Positions 15,452-23,079 of a DNA stretch of 34,400 nt are shown one piece after another. Below the pieces are notes generated by a model. That model did not search any database. It was not told where the DNA came from and was given only the letters and a program-made list of their open reading frames with translations. A program made the translations under genes and the position numbers. The stretch lies in the NCBI GenBank assembly GCA_029821195.1, contig JALGTU010000022.1, positions 1 to 34,400 on the forward strand. The letters run 5' to 3'. How positions within the stretch are numbered: position 1 is the stretch's first letter; every line of letters starts with the position of its first letter. The stretch comes from Candidatus Zipacnadia bacterium (GTDB taxonomy: Bacteria; Armatimonadota; Zipacnadia; Zipacnadales; Zipacnadaceae).

Positions 15452-16309
15452 ATGTTGCGCAAGTCACCCGGCTTTACCCTGATTGAATTACTCGTGGTCA
15501 TAGCGATTATCGCTATTCTGGCCGCGATTCTCTTCCCCGTCTTTGCCCGGGCGCGGGCCAAGGCCTACCAGACCCAGGACCTGAGCAACATCAAGAACAT
15601 GGCTACCGCCACCAAAATATACACCAGTGACTATGGGATGCACTTCTGGCCCGACCCGGACTGGTGCGTGGAGAGTTACCTAATCAGCGGGGGGTATGTC
15701 ACCGACTATGAAATCGTCCGTTCCCCCTACGTCAAGGGCAAGGCCTACGAATACAGCTATCAGTTCAACGGCTGCTACGAATACGACGGTCAGAACCGGT
15801 GCCAGAGCTGGGGGGGACTGTCCTGGAAGCACTATTGCTCGAGCCAAAGCCCAACTACGTACTACATCGGCGCCAACGAGACCTGGGTCGAGGACCCGGC
15901 CCAGACGGTGATGTGGGTGGACGGGAACTACTACGGCCCCGACGGGACGGACGGCGCCAAGTATAGCTGGATGGGCGTGGAAGCGCGCTACACATACAAC
16001 CAGTGCATGGGCTGCCGCTCGTTCGCCAACAGCAACGACCAGTATAACTGCCTGGTCTACCGGCATAACGACGGGATGAACGTGGCCTGGGTTGATGGCC
16101 ATGTGAGCTGGCTGAAGAGAGATACCAAAGCCCCACAATATAACATGGGCCTGCAGCGCGACGTGGACGGCTGCGATGATTACACGGGCGCGGACACCAT
16201 GTGGGACCTGGGGCCCAGAACCAGGGAGCTGTACGAGCGGCTCTGGGGCGACGGCAATGCCGACTGCCCGGGCGAAACTCAGATCCCGGCCCGGCCCTGT
16301 GTTTATTGA
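15452..16309 (+). CDS. Prepilin-type protein, B-type, cassette 3 (H-X9-DG)
   Basis: Three ATG codons follow each other at 15446, 15449 and 15452. The third aligns with the start of the cassette 1 B gene, with AAGGAG 9 nt upstream, and gives 285 residues. The frame is also open far upstream over the A gene, but that part is not prepilin-like. The signal is MLRKSPG before [20 protein letters not shown]. The body matches the cassette 1 B protein (FNGCYEYDGQNRC, YIGANETWVEDPAQTVMWVDG) and keeps HNDGMNVAWVDGH with the His that cassette 1 lost. The end WDLGPRTRELYERLWG is the B-type tail. A terminator follows 45 nt later. Confidence 0.9.
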   Translation: MLRKSPGFTLIELLVVIAIIAILAAILFPVFARARAKAYQTQDLSNIKNMATATKIYTSDYGMHFWPDPDWCVESYLISGGYVTDYEIVRSPYVKGKAYEYSYQFNGCYEYDGQNRCQSWGGLSWKHYCSSQSPTTYYIGANETWVEDPAQTVMWVDGNYYGPDGTDGAKYSWMGVEARYTYNQCMGCRSFANSNDQYNCLVYRHNDGMNVAWVDGHVSWLKRDTKAPQYNMGLQRDVDGCDDYTGADTMWDLGPRTRELYERLWGDGNADCPGETQIPARPCVY

Positions 16310-16353
16310 GATGATGCAGACCGCCGTGGTCTGGGCACAATGGCAGCGTAACA

Positions 16354-16385
16354 GGGGAAGGCCATCCGGTCTTCCCCGTTTTCTT
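16354..16385 (+). terminator. Intrinsic terminator of prepilin cassette 3
   Basis: GGGGAAGGCC / GGTCTTCCCC stem with one G-U pair and loop ATCC (16354-16377), followed by GTTTTCTT. It is the third copy of the cassette terminator. Confidence 0.92.
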
Positions 16386-16415
16386 CAGTCCCTGCCACCA
16401 CCCCCCTGGCTGGCC

Positions 16416-16445
16416 TTGACAACTGCTCGCCACCCCCCGTAAGCT
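16416..16445 (+). promoter_or_regulatory. Promoter of recD2, a fourth copy of the cassette promoter motif
   Basis: CCTTGACAACT, with TTGACA at 16416-16421, repeats the core seen before cassette 1. After 18 nt comes TAAGCT (16440-16445). The expected transcript start, 6-8 nt further on, falls on or next to the recD2 ATG at 16453. No SD is present. Confidence 0.5.
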
Positions 16446-16452
16446 ATTGACT

Positions 16453-18684
16453 ATGCAGCGGAACTCATTGTGGCCTGTGCCCCCTCAGGACGAGGCAGGA
16501 CCATCTGAGACATCCCTCGCCGGCGTCATCAAGCACGTCGTCTTCCACAACGACGACTCGGGCTGGGCAGTTCTGGGCCTCGCGACGCAAGAGAACGGGG
16601 AGCTGACCGCCGTGGGGGTGATGCTGGCGCCCTCCAGCGGCGAATCGGTCCGGCTGGTCGGGCAATGGGAGAATCACCAGCGCTACGGCCGACAGTTCCA
16701 CTTCAGCCGGTACGAATTGCTTCGCCCAACTACTGCCCAGGGCATTGAGCGTTATCTGGGCGGGCAGTTGGTGCAGGGCATCGGGCCGAAGCTGGCCGCG
16801 GCCCTGGTCGAGAAGTTCGGCGTCCAGACGCTAACCATCCTCGACGAGCAGCCGCATCGCTTGCGGGAAGTCTCCGGTATCGGCCCAAAACGCGCCGCCG
16901 CCGTCATCGAGGCCTGGCAGCGCCACCACGACGTGCATAACATAATGATCTTCCTCCAGCAGCACGGCATCGGCGCGGCGTTGGCTAATCGCATCTACAA
17001 CCGCTACGGCGCGCAGGCCATTGAGCTGATCGAGCAGCAGCCCTACCGCCTCGCCCGGGACGTCCGCGGCATCGGCTTCGCCACCGCCGACCGGATCGCC
17101 CGTAGCGTGGGCATCCCCCGCGACGACCCCCACCGCCGCGAGGCCGCCCTGCTCCACGTTCTGGGCAGCGCTACCGATAACGGCCATTTTTTTCTACCCC
17201 GCCAGCAACTGCTCGCTCGCGCTGCTGAACTGCTGCAAGTGCCTCCGGAGCTGGTGGAAATATCCCTCGACGAACTGGTAAAGCGCAAAGAACTGGCGCG
17301 CGAGCCAGCTGAGAATGCGCCCGTGTACCTGCCCGAGATGCTTGCCGCGGAGCGCGAAGTCGCCCAGCGGCTGCGTGATCTGGCGGCAAGAGCCGATCAA
17401 TACGCCCTGGGTGCGCAGCAGGTTGACGACTGGCAGCGCCGCCGAGCCTCCCTGGGCGCCCTGCCCCTGACCGAGGAGCAGAAGGCTGCGGTCACTGAGG
17501 CACTGCGGTCTGGGCTGTGCGTGATCACCGGTGGGCCCGGTACCGGCAAGACCACGATAGTGCGGGCGTTCGCCGAGTTGGGCACGATCCTGGGACGGGA
17601 GGTCGCCCTGGCCTCGCCTACCGGCCGAGCGGCCAAACGCCTGGAACAGCTCACCGGTCGCCCGGCATCTACCATACATCGCCTACTGGCCTACGATCCC
17701 CAGCATCACCGGTTCCGGCACGGTCAGGGCAACCCGCTGCCCGTGGACATGCTGATCATTGATGAGGCCAGCATGCTCGACGTGTTGCTCGCGCGGGACC
17801 TGCTGCGCGCGCTGCGCCCGGAGGCCCAACTAATCCTGGTGGGCGACGCCGACCAGCTTCCCAGCGTCGGGCCAGGTAACCTACTGCGCGACCTGGTCGA
17901 GTCGCAGGCAGTGCCGGTTTGCCAGCTCACCACCATCCACCGCCAGCAGGCCGACAGCCTGCTGGTACAAAATGCCCACCGCATCAACCACGGAGAAGCT
18001 CCCTACTTGCCCTCGGGCAAGCAGTGGCGCCACGAAGACTGCGTATTCATCGCGGAGGACGACCCGGAACAGACCGCTGAGAAGGTGATAAGGACGGTCG
18101 TGGAGAGTCTACCCAAGTTGGACTTCTCCCGCGACGACATTCAGGTCATCACGCCCATGCACCGCGGGCCGATCGGCGTCCATGCGCTCAACACAGCTCT
18201 CCAGGCGCGGCTTAACCCACCCGCTGCCGACAAAGCGCAGCTCCAGCGCGGCGACAGTATCTACCGGGCCGGCGACAGGGTCCTCCAGACAATCAACAAT
18301 TACGATAAATCGGTATACAATGGCGACATCGGCCGGATTAAGGCGATACACAGCGACCGCCAGGTGCTGCACGTCCAGTTCGACCGCGAGGAGGTCATCT
18401 ACGATTTCAACGAGATGGACGAACTGGAACTGGCCTACGCGCTCACCATCCACAAGTCGCAGGGCAGCGAGTACCCGGCCGTGGTCATCGTGATGCACAG
18501 CTCTCATTACATAATGCTCCAACGCAACCTGCTGTATACCGCCCTGACGCGGGCGGAGCGGATGGCCTGCATCGTCGGTAACCGCCAGGGCATCCACAAG
18601 GCGATAAACACGACTTCGGAGCGTCAGCGCTATACGCGCCTGCAGCAGCGCCTGCGCGGCGAGGCGTCGAAAGAGCCAGAATAG
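16453..18684 (+). CDS. recD2: RecD2-family SF1 DNA helicase
   Basis: The 743-residue protein starts at ATG 16453 (a TTG 6 nt upstream is also in frame). An N-terminal domain and helix-hairpin-helix-like repeats (VQGIGPKLAAALVEKFG, REVSGIGPKRAAAVIEAW, RDVRGIGFATADRIA) precede the helicase core. Core motifs: Walker A GGPGTGKTT at about 359-367, Walker B LIIDEAS near 434, motif III VGDADQLPSVGPG, the UvrD-C-like TIHKSQGSEYP near 664 and YTALTRAER near 695. RecD2 is a 5'-3' helicase of the RecD type found in genomes without RecBCD and acts in DNA repair and fork stability. It stands alone between the prepilin cassettes and a gene remnant. Confidence 0.95.
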   Translation: MQRNSLWPVPPQDEAGPSETSLAGVIKHVVFHNDDSGWAVLGLATQENGELTAVGVMLAPSSGESVRLVGQWENHQRYGRQFHFSRYELLRPTTAQGIERYLGGQLVQGIGPKLAAALVEKFGVQTLTILDEQPHRLREVSGIGPKRAAAVIEAWQRHHDVHNIMIFLQQHGIGAALANRIYNRYGAQAIELIEQQPYRLARDVRGIGFATADRIARSVGIPRDDPHRREAALLHVLGSATDNGHFFLPRQQLLARAAELLQVPPELVEISLDELVKRKELAREPAENAPVYLPEMLAAEREVAQRLRDLAARADQYALGAQQVDDWQRRRASLGALPLTEEQKAAVTEALRSGLCVITGGPGTGKTTIVRAFAELGTILGREVALASPTGRAAKRLEQLTGRPASTIHRLLAYDPQHHRFRHGQGNPLPVDMLIIDEASMLDVLLARDLLRALRPEAQLILVGDADQLPSVGPGNLLRDLVESQAVPVCQLTTIHRQQADSLLVQNAHRINHGEAPYLPSGKQWRHEDCVFIAEDDPEQTAEKVIRTVVESLPKLDFSRDDIQVITPMHRGPIGVHALNTALQARLNPPAADKAQLQRGDSIYRAGDRVLQTINNYDKSVYNGDIGRIKAIHSDRQVLHVQFDREEVIYDFNEMDELELAYALTIHKSQGSEYPAVVIVMHSSHYIMLQRNLLYTALTRAERMACIVGNRQGIHKAINTTSERQRYTRLQQRLRGEASKEPE

Positions 18685-18707
18685 CTACGGTCGGGCCGGA
18701 ATCCATT

Positions 18708-18962
18708 ATGCAGGATAACACCATGATCGCCAGTATTCCGCGACGCAAGGTGTGGCTAGCTGTGTGGCTGGTCCTGATGGTTATCTTGCTGGTCGGGCTG
18801 CGGCGCCGGCAGACCTCGCTCATTCTACTTAGCGGCATACTGGCAGGCATGACCTTCCAGGTGCACGGAGTGGTGGGGATGGATATTGCCGTGCTGGTGC
18901 TCATCATCGCCGCCTATACCATCTGGGTGGCGCGCCGCCCTCGCAGTTCCGGAGCCACCTGA
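18708..18962 (+). CDS. Small membrane protein, possibly a glycosyltransferase fragment
   Basis: An 84-residue frame opens 23 nt after recD2. The ATG at 18723, with AGGAT upstream, is an equally good start. It has two to three membrane helices: KVWLAVWLVLMVILLVGL, then a helix around TSLILLSGILAGMTF and one at DIAVLVLIIAAYTIWVARR. The order of helix, basic RRR, GILAGMTF and helix-RR recalls an inner segment of PMT/ArnT-type membrane glycosyltransferases, and the sequence right after it (other frame) resembles the C-terminus of such a protein. It may therefore be a piece of one decayed gene rather than a real small protein. Confidence 0.45.
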   Translation: MQDNTMIASIPRRKVWLAVWLVLMVILLVGLRRRQTSLILLSGILAGMTFQVHGVVGMDIAVLVLIIAAYTIWVARRPRSSGAT

Positions 18963-19150
18963 GCTCGATTTGGCACGAGGACCTTCAGGCGAATCCGCCC
19001 CAATATGTGTTGATAGGTGACCAAGCCGCACCAGATACCAAGAGGGCCATGGTGGCTTTGGGTATGGAGCAATTACTCAGCGAGGAATACACCGAACTTC
19101 CCGAGGTGGCCGGTTATCAGGTCTACGAGCGCATGAAGGGATTTCCTTAG
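18962..19150 (+). pseudogene. C-terminal remnant resembling a membrane glycosyltransferase
   Basis: This open stretch of 62 codons has no sensible start and begins where the preceding small frame stops. It reads SSIWHEDLQANPPQYVLIGD, then LLSEEYTELPEVAGYQVYER, then a TAG at 19148-19150. The pattern 'L..NPPQYVL' followed by 'Y....GYQVYER' is what I expect at the periplasmic C-terminus of PMT/ArnT-like glycosyltransferases. The catalytic N-terminus is missing. It overlaps the stop of the convergent phosphatase gene by 4 nt. I infer one glycosyltransferase gene that lost its beginning and middle; the family call is tentative. Confidence 0.5.
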
Positions 19151-19911
19151 CAGCTCTGCAGCGGGCAATACTCCGTATTAGCCGCCAGGATGTCGCAGCA
19201 AGACGCGGGCGCGAGAATCAGTGGCTCGTTCTTGCCTTGAGCCGCGAAGCCAGCGAAGCTGGTGACGCGCTCCCCGTGCAGATTACAGGCTGCCGCGCCG
19301 GCCCCGAAGCTGATAGCCGCTCCCGCTACCACGTCCCAGACCCACCAACTCGAGAAAAAGCAAGCCTTGAAGACGCCCGAGGCCACGTAACCCGTGTGCA
19401 GAGCCGCACTGCCCAGGTTGCGCTGGCTGTGGGGCAGGTCAAGACGCAGCTCATCAGCGGCCTCGGTGGTGAATGCAATCATATCGCTACGAGCAATCTT
19501 TGCGTTGTCGGCGACAGATAGGCGCTCGCCGTTGCAGTACGCGCCCTGTCCCTGGAACGCAGTCCACGTCAGGCCCAGTGCCGGGGCATGGATCACGCCC
19601 AGCACGGGAATCCCATCAGCGCACATCGCGATGCAAACCGCCCACAGCGGCAGGCCGCCAATGAAGTTGTGGGTGCCGTCAATCGGGTCGAGGCACCACA
19701 CACGTCCCCGGGACAGATCGTCGGCGCCCAACATCTCTTCGCCAATAATAGCGTCCTGGGGCCAGCGCTCCTGCAGGCCGGTGCGAATTAGCTGCTCGGC
19801 TTCCCGGTCCGCCTGGGTCACCAGACTGCCGTCCGGCTTGCCCTCGACCTCCAGCTTGTCGGCATAGTCGAGCGCCAGGTCGCCTGCAGCGCGGGCCAGT
19901 TCGATTATCAA
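19147..19911 (-). CDS. Inositol-monophosphatase-family phosphatase
   Basis: The 254-residue protein has the Mg-dependent IMPase motif set: GEEM with Glu58/59, CLDPIDGTHNF at about 73-83 with Asp75 and Asp78, and WDVVAGA with Asp193. Family members hydrolyse inositol phosphates, fructose-1,6-bisphosphate, PAP or histidinol phosphate; sequence alone does not decide. It is the last gene of the DegT-isomerase-isomerase operon, 36 nt after the second isomerase. The start is unclear: the only usual codon near the right place is a TTG at 19911 without a good SD, while family-like residues (ITQADQQ) continue upstream behind a GAGG, without ATG or GTG. Confidence 0.9.
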   Translation of the reverse strand: MIIELARAAGDLALDYADKLEVEGKPDGSLVTQADREAEQLIRTGLQERWPQDAIIGEEMLGADDLSRGRVWCLDPIDGTHNFIGGLPLWAVCIAMCADGIPVLGVIHAPALGLTWTAFQGQGAYCNGERLSVADNAKIARSDMIAFTTEAADELRLDLPHSQRNLGSAALHTGYVASGVFKACFFSSWWVWDVVAGAAISFGAGAAACNLHGERVTSFAGFAAQGKNEPLILAPASCCDILAANTEYCPLQSC

Positions 19912-19947
19912 CTGCTGATCGGCTTGAGTTATGATACCTCGATAAGG

Positions 19948-20778
19948 CTAGATTATGCCGCGCAGGTACTCCACGCTCCAGTTGAGCTTTTCCTGGACAG
20001 TATCGAACTTCGAGCCGAAGTCCTCGAGGGTCAGATATCCGTCGTAGCCAACTTCGCGCAGAAGCTGGATGATCCTGGCCCAGTCCAGCAGCCCACTGTC
20101 GAGTCGTCGCCACTCCACGGCCGTAGTGTCGCGCCAGCCGAGTTCTTCGGAATTCGTCTGGATAGCGTTCTTCACGTGGACCTGCTTGATGAGCTTGCCC
20201 AGCATATTGATCTGCACCTCAACACGCTCGTAGCCCTCCTGGAAGCAGTTGCCCGGGTCATAGATGACGCCCACGCGGTCGGTCTGGAGCCCGCGCATCA
20301 TATCCAGATTCTGCCCGGCAGAGGCGAACAAGCTGGCGCCGTGCTGCTCGAGGGTATACTCCACATCGAATTGCGCGGCCATCGCGCCGGCCTGCTCAGC
20401 CTGCACGCGGAAGAGCTCCCGCTGGCGCTCGTAGCCGACCTGGGCGTCAAAGTCCGCGCCCTTGCAGCGCACCAGGTGAGCACCCATCAGTTGGGCGATC
20501 TCGCTGGCGCGGCGCAGGTTACTTATATGCTGCTCGACTTCCGCGGGGTCAACTGCCCCAAGTAGGAAATACGTGGTTATTCCCGAAACGTGCATACCAC
20601 TCTCCCCCACCAGAGTACGGACCCGCTCAACCTCGGCGTCGGAAATGTCGAGCGGAAAATGGACGCCGTCTTCGTCGTAACGGAAGTCCACCGCGTCGAA
20701 GCCAGCCTCCGCCGCCATACTGACTGTTTCTTCAATTGAGTAGTCTCGGGTCACCAGACTGTACAGAGCAATTTGCAC
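19948..20778 (-). CDS. Sugar phosphate isomerase/epimerase (TIM barrel), paralogue 2
   Basis: The 276-residue protein starts at GTG 20778 with GGGAGGA upstream. It has the xylose-isomerase-like TIM-barrel pattern: YSLVTRDYSIEETVSMAAEAG at the first strand, YTLEQHG, VIYDPGNC, VHVKNA and LTLEDFG, which supply the metal-binding Glu, Asp, His and Glu. It is clearly homologous along its whole length to the next gene upstream (20812-21651), so the pair is a tandem duplication that has since diverged. Members of this family include inosose isomerases and dehydratases, hydroxypyruvate isomerases and ketose epimerases. The substrate is not known. Confidence 0.9.
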   Translation of the reverse strand: MQIALYSLVTRDYSIEETVSMAAEAGFDAVDFRYDEDGVHFPLDISDAEVERVRTLVGESGMHVSGITTYFLLGAVDPAEVEQHISNLRRASEIAQLMGAHLVRCKGADFDAQVGYERQRELFRVQAEQAGAMAAQFDVEYTLEQHGASLFASAGQNLDMMRGLQTDRVGVIYDPGNCFQEGYERVEVQINMLGKLIKQVHVKNAIQTNSEELGWRDTTAVEWRRLDSGLLDWARIIQLLREVGYDGYLTLEDFGSKFDTVQEKLNWSVEYLRGII

Positions 20779-20811
20779 CGTTCTTCCTCCCGTAAACCAG
20801 ACAATGATTGA

Positions 20812-21651
20812 TTACGCCGATTCGATAAGCCCACGCAGGTACTGGACATCCCAGTCTATCATCTCCTGGACACTGCCAAAACGTGGGTGCAAAGTCAACT
20901 CCTCCAGCGTCAGGTAGTTGTCGTAGCCGACGCGCCTGAGTTCGCTGACGATTTCAGCCCAGTCCAGCAAACCTTCGTCCAGGGGCATCTGCTTGCCGGG
21001 GATGCGGCCTGAGGCGCCCTCGCCCTGCACTGTGATCGCATTCTTGACGTGAACCGCCTTGACGATGTTACGCAGCATCTCGATCTGGTTAGGAATGCGC
21101 TCGAAACCCTCGCTCACGCAGTTGCCCGGGTCGTAGACGATGCCTATGTGGTCGGCAGACAGCCCGCGAATGAGGTCCATAATCTGGCCGGCCGAAGCAC
21201 ACATCCCGCCGCCATGTTGTTCGACGGTGACAGTGATGTCAGACTCCGCCCCGATCTGGTTGATCTGCTGAAGTTGCTCGCGGAAGATCCCCCGCTGCGT
21301 CTCGTAGCCAACCGCGAAGTCCAGGTCGAACGACGAGCAGCGCAGGAACTTCGCTCCCAGAATCCGGGCGACCTCGCAGCCGCGCCGGAAGCCCGCCAAG
21401 TGCTCAGCGGCCAGTTCAGGGTCCACCACGCCCACGCGCCAGTAATTGGTCAGCCCTGACACGTGCAGGCCGGCGTCTTCGACCATCGTCCTGATCTTCT
21501 TCAGTTCTTCATCACCGATATCAAGCGGCATATGCGTGCCGTCTTCGGCCTGGCGGATGTCCACGGCATCAAAACCCGCCTGGGCCGCCATCTCAATGCT
21601 CTGTTCCAGCGAAAACTCCCTGGTCACCAGCGTGTACATAGACAGTTGCAT
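20812..21651 (-). CDS. Sugar phosphate isomerase/epimerase (TIM barrel), paralogue 1
   Basis: The 279-residue protein starts at ATG 21651 with AGGAGG 8 nt upstream. Motifs: YTLVTREFSLEQSIEMAAQAG, VTVEQHGGG, IVYDPGNC, VHVKNA and LTLEEL. It aligns end to end with its neighbour at 19948-20778 and differs by a GEGASGRIPGKQMPLD insert-like stretch before the shared GLLDWAEI segment. The two enzymes could catalyse successive or alternative isomerisations on related substrates. It lies between DegT (94 nt upstream) and its paralogue (33 nt downstream), in the same transcription unit. Confidence 0.9.
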   Translation of the reverse strand: MQLSMYTLVTREFSLEQSIEMAAQAGFDAVDIRQAEDGTHMPLDIGDEELKKIRTMVEDAGLHVSGLTNYWRVGVVDPELAAEHLAGFRRGCEVARILGAKFLRCSSFDLDFAVGYETQRGIFREQLQQINQIGAESDITVTVEQHGGGMCASAGQIMDLIRGLSADHIGIVYDPGNCVSEGFERIPNQIEMLRNIVKAVHVKNAITVQGEGASGRIPGKQMPLDEGLLDWAEIVSELRRVGYDNYLTLEELTLHPRFGSVQEMIDWDVQYLRGLIESA

Positions 21652-21745
21652 TAGTACGTCCTCCTTTGAATTGTGGAGAAGCAGGCTGTCAGCCCGCTTT
21701 GCTCCACTTCAGAAAACAGCTAACTCGGTAGTTGCGGTGCCACAG

Positions 21746-23032
21746 TTAGATCAAAGCTCCATAGTTTGTAGTTACTTTCTCGAACGCAATCCGCCACTGT
21801 TCGAGCAAGCCTTCCGCCGGCTGGACCATATTGGGCAAAGAGAAGACCCGGGAATGGAGATCTTCCGCGATGGGGAAGTCGCCCATCTTATAAGGCTGCC
21901 AGTCGCTGCCCAGCGGGCCGCGGTCGTGCCCCCACAGGTCGAAGCCCCGCTGGAAGATAGGACGGAGGTGCTCCACGTGGCCAAGACCAATCCGGCCAAC
22001 CGGCACGCCTTCGGCCTTCAGGGCCTCAACGAAGCGCTCAATCGGTAGCCCGGCCAACTCGTCTGGCTCGTACACGAGCTTCAATCCTCCGTACATGTAG
22101 TTGGGCTTTGCCTTAGGATATGTGCCCGGCACACGCACGCCAGGGATTTCTTCCAGAAATGAGAATACTTCCGCGGTGTAGCGGTCACTGAGTGCAATGC
22201 GGTAATCCAGGTTGTCCAGAGAAACCTTGGCGATCGCCAGGGCCAGAGGATGGGCGCGGAATTTCCAGCCCAGCCCTGTGGCGTCAAAGATCTTATAAGC
22301 CGGGTTAGTCAATTCCTCGACTAGCCCCGGTCGGTGCAGGTGGCCGTAGACGAGGCAGCGCTCGTAAAGCTCGCGATTGTTCGTCGTCAACAAGCCGCCT
22401 TCGCCTGCCGCCACCGGCTTACCGGTCGGGTTCGCCCCCTGCATGCTGAAGCAGGTAATATCGCTGACGCTGCCAATCTTCACACCGTCCCATTCCGCGC
22501 CGTGGCAGTGCGAGGCGTCCTCAATTATCGCGATGCCGTACTTCTGGCCGATCTCCAGGTAACGATCCATGTTGCACAGATTGCCGCCCATGTGGATCGG
22601 CAGTATGAACCGAGTACGCGAAGTGATGCGGCGCTCAACGTCGTCGGGGTCCATCAGCAGCGTCGCTGGGTCTGGCTCCGCAAAGACTGGGCGCGCGCCC
22701 ATGTGCAGTGCCCCCGCGAATGCCCCGATGTAGCCGACGGTCGGTGTAATGAACTCGTCACCCGGCCCGCAGCCTACCGCCCAGAAGGCGCTGGCCAGCG
22801 CCGTATGGCCATGGTCAAGCGCCAGACAGTACTCAGCGCCTACATACTCGCGGAACTGCTCTTCAAACTCCTTGGGCAGGCCCGCACCCGACATCGAAAT
22901 CTGGCCCGCTTCCACCAGCTCTCGGATAAGCTTCATCTCCTCTTCCACCGGCCGTTGCCACTGCTCGCTGGCGTCAACCGTAACGGCGGGCTCGCCGCCA
23001 AGTATGGCCAACTTCTGCACGGTCTGGGACAT
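21746..23032 (-). CDS. DegT/DnrJ/EryC1/StrS-family PLP aminotransferase
   Basis: The ATG at 23032, with AAGGAG 8 nt upstream, gives 428 residues. It has the opening KLAILGGEPAV common in the branch often annotated as scyllo-inosose aminotransferases, the strand DEFITPTVGYIGAFAG, and EDASHCHGAEWDG at about 171-183. The PLP lysine is probably Lys205 in NPTGKPVAAGEGG, where a three-residue insert precedes the lysine compared with the common FxxxK form. These enzymes transfer an amino group to keto sugars or cyclitols, or act as PLP-dependent sugar dehydratases. It is first in an operon with two isomerases and an IMPase-family phosphatase, behind a consensus promoter. Confidence 0.92.
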   Translation of the reverse strand: MSQTVQKLAILGGEPAVTVDASEQWQRPVEEEMKLIRELVEAGQISMSGAGLPKEFEEQFREYVGAEYCLALDHGHTALASAFWAVGCGPGDEFITPTVGYIGAFAGALHMGARPVFAEPDPATLLMDPDDVERRITSRTRFILPIHMGGNLCNMDRYLEIGQKYGIAIIEDASHCHGAEWDGVKIGSVSDITCFSMQGANPTGKPVAAGEGGLLTTNNRELYERCLVYGHLHRPGLVEELTNPAYKIFDATGLGWKFRAHPLALAIAKVSLDNLDYRIALSDRYTAEVFSFLEEIPGVRVPGTYPKAKPNYMYGGLKLVYEPDELAGLPIERFVEALKAEGVPVGRIGLGHVEHLRPIFQRGFDLWGHDRGPLGSDWQPYKMGDFPIAEDLHSRVFSLPNMVQPAEGLLEQWRIAFEKVTTNYGALI

Positions 23033-23079
23033 CCAGATCACTCCTTCTTTCGTTGCCTGGCTTTGAGCACCGCCGTAGT

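Larger units (their letters stand above)
10365..16385 (+). repeat. Three tandem, diverged copies of a promoter-leader-A-B-terminator prepilin cassette
   Basis: The units are 10365-12319, 12361-14354 and 14404-16385, each close to 2 kb. Every unit has a TTGACA-N17 promoter, a leader of 142-145 nt after the -10 box, an A-type prepilin, a B-type prepilin and a GGGGAAGGCC hairpin. Units 1 and 3 are more alike than either is to unit 2. The copies are too diverged to be a recent duplication. No transposase or flanking target repeat is seen. Confidence 0.9.

Noticed and set aside
10536-16309. Conductive or nanowire-type pili based on Tyr/Trp-rich B proteins
   Set aside because: The proteins are about 270-290 residues with large Cys-rich globular domains, unlike short aromatic pilins; aromatic richness alone is not evidence.
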